Shown here piece after piece: positions 58,794 through 64,000 of a DNA stretch of 64,000 bases; the stretch's first letter is position 1; every line of letters starts with the position of its first letter. The stretch comes from Rickettsiales bacterium (GTDB taxonomy: Bacteria > Pseudomonadota > Alphaproteobacteria > Rickettsiales > UBA1997). The notes below the pieces were generated by a model. It was not told the origin of the DNA and made no database searches. It was given only the letters and a program-made list of their open reading frames with translations. A program made the translations under genes and the position numbers. Location of the stretch: NCBI GenBank assembly GCA_017999675.1, contig JAGNLL010000001.1, positions 1-64,000 on the forward strand. Direction: 5' to 3'.

Positions 58794-60163
58794 TGCACAT
58801 TTTTAAAAAATTTGTAATTGCCGCCCTACTCTTTCTCACACCACTCACCTCTTTTGCCTACGACCCCAACTGCGTCATTGACGACGAAATTAGCGACAAA
58901 ATTTTAACCGAGGTTGAAAAGAAAAACCCCGAAGCAATCCAAGGACTGCGCAACTGCTTTAAGTTTAATCACAGCTTAATGCTAAAAGCCGCAGCAATTG
59001 ACCCCACGCAATTTCAATTTGCCGCCGACATTTTGCAGGGTGACGAAAATTTTGTTTATCGCGTCACCAAAGTAAGCCCTGCCGCACTTCAATATGCCTC
59101 GTCAAAATTGCGCAGTAATGCTTCTTTTATGGAGCGCGCCACTTATTTGAGTCGCGAATCTTTGCGCTTTGCAACGCCGGTTTTAACCGACAACAAACTT
59201 TTCATGCGCCGCATGATTGGCCTTGATTCTCTTAATTATAAATTTGCGTCAGAGCGCTTAAAAGAGCTGCCAGAGTTTGCCACGCTAGCTTTTAGCGACG
59301 ATGGATTGCTTTTAGAATATGCGCCAAAAAGCATCAAAGAAGACAAAGATTTAGTTAGAGTTGCTTTTAAATCTAACAATTTAGCCATTCGTTTCGCTTC
59401 TGAAAAATTGCAGCAAGAAAAGGAATTTCAATTTGAGTCGGAAAAAATTTCTGACAGCGAGAAAGAAGCTTTAGAAAAATTTGTGCAGCAAAATTACGTG
59501 ACTAAGGCCAAACAAAAAAATCTTCTTTTTGCCATCACCAACAAAGCCAAAAATTTTTCCAAACAAAAAATCATCGATCGTAATTACGTCACCAAATGGC
59601 AAGGCGAGCTGCGTTTGGTGGACGAATCAATTAACAAAGAGTTGCATTTGATCGCCGCCACTAGCCGCAATTATCCAATTTTGTGGAAAAAAGATTTTCG
59701 CAAATATCCCGACCTCATCAAAAAAATCGAAAATTTCTTAAGCGAACATAATGTTGACCAAAGCGCCATTGACAGCCTTTCAACCACTTTTCTTTGGAAA
59801 ATAAAAAACGACCCAACAAGTTTTGCATTTAATTTATATTTGCTGCGTGACAGCAACGACACTGACTTTGGCCCAGAATTTTCCAACATCACCTCACTCA
59901 CCGCGATAGTTCAGAAGCGCCAAAAAAAATGGGAAATGACTGTTGTTGAAGTGATTTTTGACAGCGAAATTAAAACCGAAGTTAGCTTTCCAAACGGTCA
60001 CAAAAAATATGTTTTGTGGGACCTCTACAAAACAAATAAAAACGACAAAAAACCAAAAATAATTTTTAAAATTGAAGAGCGCTTCAAAGAGCATTTCGAA
60101 ATTTTTGAAGAACAAAGCGGCGGCAAATACAAAATGTCGCACAGCTTTGAGCCGTCTATTTAA
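58793..60163 (+). CDS. Secreted protein with DUF4116-like repeats
   Basis: A 456-residue protein with a signal peptide (FVIAALLFLTPLTSFA, cleavage about residue 22). Residues about 60-215 are short helical repeats of about 34 residues of the DUF4116 kind (LMLKAAAIDPTQFQFAADIL, FVYRVTKVSPAALQYASSKL, LVRVAFKSNNLAIRFASEKL). The C-terminal half is a mixed domain rich in Lys and aromatic residues that I do not recognise. It begins inside the nuoK stop codon, so it is co-transcribed with Complex I genes. DUF4116 repeats are common in proteins of amoeba- and protist-associated bacteria. Function unknown. Confidence 0.75.
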   Translation: MHIFKKFVIAALLFLTPLTSFAYDPNCVIDDEISDKILTEVEKKNPEAIQGLRNCFKFNHSLMLKAAAIDPTQFQFAADILQGDENFVYRVTKVSPAALQYASSKLRSNASFMERATYLSRESLRFATPVLTDNKLFMRRMIGLDSLNYKFASERLKELPEFATLAFSDDGLLLEYAPKSIKEDKDLVRVAFKSNNLAIRFASEKLQQEKEFQFESEKISDSEKEALEKFVQQNYVTKAKQKNLLFAITNKAKNFSKQKIIDRNYVTKWQGELRLVDESINKELHLIAATSRNYPILWKKDFRKYPDLIKKIENFLSEHNVDQSAIDSLSTTFLWKIKNDPTSFAFNLYLLRDSNDTDFGPEFSNITSLTAIVQKRQKKWEMTVVEVIFDSEIKTEVSFPNGHKKYVLWDLYKTNKNDKKPKIIFKIEERFKEHFEIFEEQSGGKYKMSHSFEPSI

Positions 60164-60190
60164 AATCTTCACAAATCATCTAAATAAAGT

Positions 60191-60217
60191 TTGACAAAAG
60201 GTTAGTTTATTTATCTT
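60191..60217 (+). promoter_or_regulatory. Weak candidate promoter for prepilin-LamG gene 60272
   Basis: TTGACA (60191-60196) is followed after 15 bases by TATCTT. The -35 match is perfect but the spacer is short. It lies 54 bp before the ATG. Confidence 0.3.
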
Positions 60218-60271
60218 CTCACCGCACCTTATTTGAACAACCCACCTCAACCAATTTTTTTCTAAAAAAAT

Positions 60272-61177
60272 ATGAAAAACACTCGCCGCGCCAGCGCATT
60301 TTCTTTGATCGAAATTTCGATCGTAATTCTAATCATCGGCATTTTGGTTGCGGGTGTCACCCAAAGTAGCAGATTACTCAGCACTGCAAAATTAAGCGGC
60401 GCTAGAAGCATGACTCAAAGCGCACCAGTTGCTTCAATTAAAGACTTGGCTCTTTGGATTGAAGCAACTTCTGAAACAAGTTTTTCAAGCGCTGACTTGG
60501 ATGATGCTACTGCGATTACAACTTGGAACGATATCAATCCTCAAACCATTTCAAAAGTAGTTTTTTCAGGCGGCACAAGCCCAACCTACAATACCAATAG
60601 AATTAACGGCCTTCCAGCAGTCACTTTTAATGGCTCAAGCCAATTTTTAACATCAACCAACTTTTCTAATATTGGATCGAACGCTGCCACCGTATTTATT
60701 GTGGCCAGAACTCCATCAACAATCGGAGTAACTCCAACTTCAATTTTCTCTAAACGCGTATCCGCTGGTAACACTGGGACAAATATTGAAATCAACCTTG
60801 GAACCACAGTAATTGGCACCAAAGGATGGCAGTTTTGCAATACTGTCGCAGTAGCGCATAATTGCTACAGCTCGGGACACACAATTGCCACAAACTCTAA
60901 CTACGTAATGCAAATGACCTACACCTCTGGATCAGCTACCGGAGCAGACTTCTTCCAAGATGGTCTTGGTGGAACACAAGGAGATACCACAACTGGCTCT
61001 TTAGCCTCTGTCGCAGACGCTGCATTTCTTGGAAAAAGCGGACTTACTGCAACACCAGCTTACTTTAGTGGACAACTTGGCGAGTTAATCATTTTTGACA
61101 GACTTCTTAAACTTGAAGAAAGAAGGGCAATTGAAGCTTACCTTGGCAAAAAATGGGGCATCGCAGTTGCTCAGTAA
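60272..61177 (+). CDS. Prepilin-type N-terminal domain with LamG-like domain
   Basis: A 301-residue protein. The prepilin leader ends in ASAFSLIEISIVILIIGILV, a good type IV pilin motif with Glu at +5. It is followed by a 250-residue LamG-like domain with LALWIEATSETS, NGLPAVTFNGSSQF, and the C-terminal GQLGELIIFDRLLKLEERRA and YLGKKWGIAVAQ. It is a tandem paralogue of the next gene, nearly identical over the first 50 residues, diverging afterward. A surface adhesive pseudopilin role is inferred. It has its own downstream hairpin terminator. Confidence 0.87.
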   Translation: MKNTRRASAFSLIEISIVILIIGILVAGVTQSSRLLSTAKLSGARSMTQSAPVASIKDLALWIEATSETSFSSADLDDATAITTWNDINPQTISKVVFSGGTSPTYNTNRINGLPAVTFNGSSQFLTSTNFSNIGSNAATVFIVARTPSTIGVTPTSIFSKRVSAGNTGTNIEINLGTTVIGTKGWQFCNTVAVAHNCYSSGHTIATNSNYVMQMTYTSGSATGADFFQDGLGGTQGDTTTGSLASVADAAFLGKSGLTATPAYFSGQLGELIIFDRLLKLEERRAIEAYLGKKWGIAVAQ

Positions 61178-61202
61178 TTAGGGTTTTCAGTAATCTAAAT
61201 TT

Positions 61203-61240
61203 AAAAAAGCTCGGATGAAAATTTTCATCCGAGCTTTTTT
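61203..61240 (+). terminator. Rho-independent terminator
   Basis: GCTCGGATGAAA pairs with its complement around 61221, followed by TTTTTT; A-rich on the other side, so probably bidirectional. The stem core is shared with the terminator at 62417-62457. Confidence 0.88.
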
Positions 61241-61411
61241 GTTTTTGTGACCAAATTAAACCAACCGCATCCCTTCACTGCGAGCGAAAACACAATTCCT
61301 ATTTTGAAACAATTTTCTGTTGACTAAAATTTAGTTTAATATTTTCTGCACAGCCTCTGATTTTCAGAACTCACCAACCCACCTCTTCAGTTTTAACAAT
61401 TACAAATAAAC

Positions 61412-62395
61412 ATGAAAACTACTCGCCGCGCCAGCGCATTTTCTTTGATCGAAATTTCGATCGTAATCTTAATCATCGGCATTTTGGTTGCCGGCGTCAC
61501 GCAAAGCAGTAGATTACTTAGCGCCGCAAAATTAAGCAGCGCCAGAAGCATGACTCAAAGCGCTCCAGTTTCTTCAATTAAAAACCTAGCCCTTTGGGTT
61601 GAAACCACTTCTGAAAGCAGCTTTCAAAGCGCTGATTTGGATGACGCAGCCCAAATTACCACTTGGAAAGACATCAACCCACAAACCGTATCAAAAGTTA
61701 TTTTCACCTCAGGCGGCGCACCAAAATATAAAACAAACATGATCAACGGCCTTCCTGCGGTTTGTTTTAATAACGCTAATTGCGGAAGCGGCACAACGGA
61801 TCATTTTACCACTACTGGGTTTTCAAATTTAACAGCTGGAATCACTGTTTTTGTAGTTATTAGAAGCTCCGACTCCTTATCAGTAAACGAACCAATCGTT
61901 AGTAAGCGCGACAACACCCTTGCTTACACCGCAGCAAACAGCGCTAACTTTCAGCTTAATCTTGCCACAGATGGATCTTGGCAGTTTTGCGATGGAAGAG
62001 CTCAATCAATAAACAACGCTACTTGCGTCTTTGAAGATTCAGTAGCAGCGCCCGCCTTAGCTAAAAATAACTACGTTGCTTCAGTTGTTTACAATAACAA
62101 CTCTGACCCAATCGTTAATTCTACCGCCGGCGGTATCACTTTCTTTCAAAATGGTGAAGTGGCTATCACCAATGGAACCGCCACAACAAAACCATCATCT
62201 CCCGGATCAACCACAAGCCCATTACTAATTGGAAGAGTTAGTACTAACAATACCACCGTTATGGATAGATATTTCAAAGGCTATATCGGCGAAATCATCA
62301 TCTTCGATCGCGCGCTTAAAAAAGAAGAAAGACAATCAATTGAAGATTATCTTGGAAAAAAATGGGGTATCAAAATGACCAAAGCTGCTCTTTAA
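61412..62395 (+). CDS. Prepilin-type N-terminal domain with LamG-like domain
   Basis: A 327-residue paralogue of the preceding gene with the same prepilin N-terminus (residues 8-30) and a LamG-like domain: LALWVETTSESS, INGLPAVCFNNANCG, YFKGYIGEIIIFDRALKKEE and YLGKKWGIKM. It contains a few extra Cys that may form disulfides. The 234-bp gap before it holds the first terminator and an AT-rich promoter-like region (TTGACT at 61320). Tandem duplication of gene plus terminator is evident. Confidence 0.87.
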   Translation: MKTTRRASAFSLIEISIVILIIGILVAGVTQSSRLLSAAKLSSARSMTQSAPVSSIKNLALWVETTSESSFQSADLDDAAQITTWKDINPQTVSKVIFTSGGAPKYKTNMINGLPAVCFNNANCGSGTTDHFTTTGFSNLTAGITVFVVIRSSDSLSVNEPIVSKRDNTLAYTAANSANFQLNLATDGSWQFCDGRAQSINNATCVFEDSVAAPALAKNNYVASVVYNNNSDPIVNSTAGGITFFQNGEVAITNGTATTKPSSPGSTTSPLLIGRVSTNNTTVMDRYFKGYIGEIIIFDRALKKEERQSIEDYLGKKWGIKMTKAAL

Positions 62396-62416
62396 CACAG
62401 CAGAAATTTAAGTTTT

Positions 62417-62457
62417 AAAAAAACCTCGGATGAAATTTTTCATCCGAGGTTTTTTTT
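62417..62457. terminator. Bidirectional terminator between prepilin-LamG and radC
   Basis: CCTCGGATGAAA and TTTCATCCGAGG form a perfect stem with A- and T-tracts of 7-8 bases on either side, between two converging genes. Confidence 0.9.
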
Positions 62458-62460
62458 GCT

Positions 62461-63141
62461 TCAAAGCAAGCCCTCTTCCTTAAAGCTTAAATAGCCTTTG
62501 GGCGAAATTATTAGGTGATCTAAAATTTTAATTTCTAAGCCCCTTAAAACCGCTGCAATTTCGTTTGTTGTTTGAATATCTGACGCTGAGGCCCGCAAAT
62601 CGCCGCTTGGGTGATTGTGAAATAAAATTACCGAAGAGGCCGCAAGCAAAAGTGCTTTTTTGGCAATGGCTTTTGAGCTTACAAACACATGGTCGTTTTC
62701 GCCAATTCCAACTAGCTCATCTTCAATTAGTTGGTGTTTTTTATCTAAAAATAAAACTCTAAAAACTTCGTAATTTAACTCTTTGAGTGACGCAAAAGCG
62801 TAATCAACAACCGACTGCCAATTATTTAAAACCGTTTTTTCTTTAGCGTTATTTTTCAAAACACGCTGCATAATTTTGGCAATTATTTTAATTTGCACAA
62901 TCGCCGCATCCCCTACCCCCTCAATGCTTTTAAGCATTTCAACATCAGCATTTACCACAGCAGAAATATCGCCAAATTTGGCAATTAATTTTTTGGCAAG
63001 CGACTTGGTGTCTTGGCGTGGGCTAGCCGCAAAAAGCAAAATTTCTAGCAGCTCATATTCGTGCAATTCTTCGCCCAATGAACTTAAAAATTTTTTTCTA
63101 ACGCGCGATCTGTGGCCTAAATAATCTGGGTTTGTTGTCAT
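62461..63141 (-). CDS. radC: RadC/JAB-domain protein
   Basis: A 226-residue protein of the RadC family: an N-terminal helix-hairpin-helix-like region (YELLEILLFAASPRQDTK; GVGDAAIVQIK) and a C-terminal MPN/JAB domain with the metal motif HNHPSGDLRASASD (His-x-His...Asp). The family was once linked to DNA repair, but the role is unsettled; a metal-dependent protease or nuclease-like function is plausible. It is 2 bp downstream of the GDPD-family gene on the same strand. Confidence 0.92.
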   Translation of the reverse strand: MTTNPDYLGHRSRVRKKFLSSLGEELHEYELLEILLFAASPRQDTKSLAKKLIAKFGDISAVVNADVEMLKSIEGVGDAAIVQIKIIAKIMQRVLKNNAKEKTVLNNWQSVVDYAFASLKELNYEVFRVLFLDKKHQLIEDELVGIGENDHVFVSSKAIAKKALLLAASSVILFHNHPSGDLRASASDIQTTNEIAAVLRGLEIKILDHLIISPKGYLSFKEEGLL

Positions 63142-63143
63142 TT

Positions 63144-63797
63144 TTATAAATTTTGTGGCAAAATTTTGTCGGTAGCAAAGTTTTTAACACCTAGAGCTTC
63201 AAGCTCTCCTATTCTTTGTAAATCATTTACCGTCCAAGCGAAAATTTCAGTTTTTGGAAAAATTTTTACAAAAGTTTTGTCGAGCAATTGGTGAAAAATT
63301 GACAAGAATTTTACTTCATTTTTCTCCAAAAAATCTCGCAAAAGTTTTATTTGCTCAAAGTTTTTTAACTCTTCGCAAACCGCAACTAATTGCACTTTTT
63401 TGCCAAAAGTTTTTCTAATTATTTTAAAAATTTTTGCCGCCAATTTGTAGTCAGTAATAAATGGCGCGATATAGATTTTATCTGGCAAGATCGCCGCTTT
63501 TTCAATTTGTTCTTTAGCAATTTTTAAAGCGGTGGCTGCGTTTTTTTCGTTCAAATTTTTAAAATCTAGCCAGTAGTAAAAATCATTTTTAAAAGTGAGA
63601 TATTCACAAAAACGCGGCAAATTTTTTAGCTCTGATTTTTTTGGTAAATCATGCTTTAAAACCAACTCACCTGCAACAAACCAAATATCAAATTCAATCG
63701 CCTCAAAACCTTTTTTGTGGGCCTGATTAAGGCTTGCAATTGTGTTCTGCGAAACCTTGTCTTTAGCAAACCCACGATGGGCGAATAAACGAACCAT
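63144..63797 (-). CDS. Glycerophosphodiester phosphodiesterase family protein
   Basis: A 217-residue GDPD-domain TIM barrel that would hydrolyse glycerophosphodiesters to glycerol-3-phosphate and an alcohol. It has the catalytic LFAHRGF (His7, Arg8), the metal-binding Glu35 and Asp37 in AIEFDIW, and the general-base His49 in LKHD. The usual pENT motif reads SQNT. There is no signal peptide, so it is cytoplasmic. Its start lies 3 bp from cutA on the opposite strand, giving a very short divergent region. Confidence 0.88.
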   Translation of the reverse strand: MVRLFAHRGFAKDKVSQNTIASLNQAHKKGFEAIEFDIWFVAGELVLKHDLPKKSELKNLPRFCEYLTFKNDFYYWLDFKNLNEKNAATALKIAKEQIEKAAILPDKIYIAPFITDYKLAAKIFKIIRKTFGKKVQLVAVCEELKNFEQIKLLRDFLEKNEVKFLSIFHQLLDKTFVKIFPKTEIFAWTVNDLQRIGELEALGVKNFATDKILPQNL

Positions 63798-63800
63798 TTT

Positions 63801-64000
63801 ATGAAAGAAAAATTTATTATTATCGAAACAACTTATCCAAATTTAGCCTCAGCCAAAAAGCTAGGAGAAACTCTTTTGAATAAAAAACTCGCCGCCTGTG
63901 TGCAATTTTTAAAGGTTGAAAGCAGCTATTTTTGGCAAGAAAAAATCGAAAATAGTCGCGAGATTTTAGTGCGAATTAAGAGCAAAAATTCGCTCTTTTT
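63801..64000 (+). CDS. cutA: CutA-family divalent-ion tolerance protein (partial)
   Basis: The first 66 codons of a CutA1-like trimeric protein, cut by the window edge. MKEKFIIIETTYPNLASAKK, the LLNKKLAACVQ motif and SSYFWQEKIENSREI are typical for the family, usually about 105 residues. It is divergent from the GDPD-family gene with only 3 bp between start codons. CutA is linked to copper tolerance in enterobacteria, but its general role is unclear. Confidence 0.88.
   Translation, partial: MKEKFIIIETTYPNLASAKKLGETLLNKKLAACVQFLKVESSYFWQEKIENSREILVRIKSKNSLF

Overview
The window looks like chromosome of an alphaproteobacterium with a host-associated, Rickettsiales-like flavour. This is inferred from gene content alone: no rRNA gene is present. 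The clues are a large VirB6-type secretion protein with a Cys-rich ectodomain, three ankyrin-repeat proteins (one ending in a eukaryotic-type CaaX box), a short-form HisG, a RibBA with a degraded second domain, histidine genes dispersed rather than in one operon, and a glycine-zipper lipoprotein of the 17-kDa-antigen type. It is not a strongly reduced genome: histidine, branched-chain amino acid, riboflavin, lysine/peptidoglycan and UDP-GlcNAc genes are all present. Base composition is moderately AT-rich by eye. Many start codons are preceded by G-poor, A/C-rich leaders without a Shine-Dalgarno motif.

Layout. 1-2.8 kb: the rpsB-tsf-pyrH translation block (minus strand). 3.0-9.6 kb: hisA, then a minus-strand accessory block with two related ankyrin proteins (the larger carries a nucleotidyltransferase-like C-terminal domain) and a DUF1016-type/staphylococcal-nuclease fusion. 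9.8-16.7 kb: gcvPA and gcvPB separated by a DUF4160/DUF2442 gene pair, a prepilin-LamG protein, rpoH, ribE and ribBA. 16.8-22.6 kb (minus): lipoprotein, VirB6-like protein, hisG and an outer-membrane barrel protein. 22.7-30.2 kb: an inorganic-carbon region with a TauE-type exporter, a SulP-carbonic anhydrase fusion, a LysR regulator and dabB-dabA. 30.2-34.4 kb: a type-I-secretion-like trio whose ABC subunit has a degenerate ATPase. 34.4-43.7 kb: membrane-lipid modification genes (FAD oxidoreductase, DUF1365, Cfa-like methyltransferase, SDRs, chalcone-isomerase-like protein, MFS carrier, DUF3833 lipoprotein), interrupted by a CheD-like predicted deamidase. 43.7-45.4 kb: a second ankyrin plus DUF1016/nuclease pair. 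45.5-56.3 kb: a second prepilin-LamG gene with three 54-residue Cys repeats, ilvC, glmU, an SH3 protein, secF, rpsT, serS, dapE, pgpA and an orphan sensor-like protein. 56.4-60.2 kb: nuoHIJK followed by a DUF4116-like protein. 60.3-64 kb: two tandem prepilin-LamG genes, radC, a GDPD-family gene and the start of cutA.

The intergenic spaces carry several families of very long near-perfect inverted repeats with arms of about 32-50 bp. One copy lies in frame inside the 5' end of a coding sequence, in the manner of Rickettsia palindromic elements.

The strongest candidates for something undescribed are: (i) the twice-seen pairing of ankyrin proteins with a DUF1016/SNase nuclease, one ankyrin protein having an NTase-like domain and another a CaaX box; (ii) a stand-alone CheD-fold deamidase candidate with the Thr-Cys-His spacing of CheD but no chemotaxis genes nearby; (iii) the four-member prepilin-LamG family.
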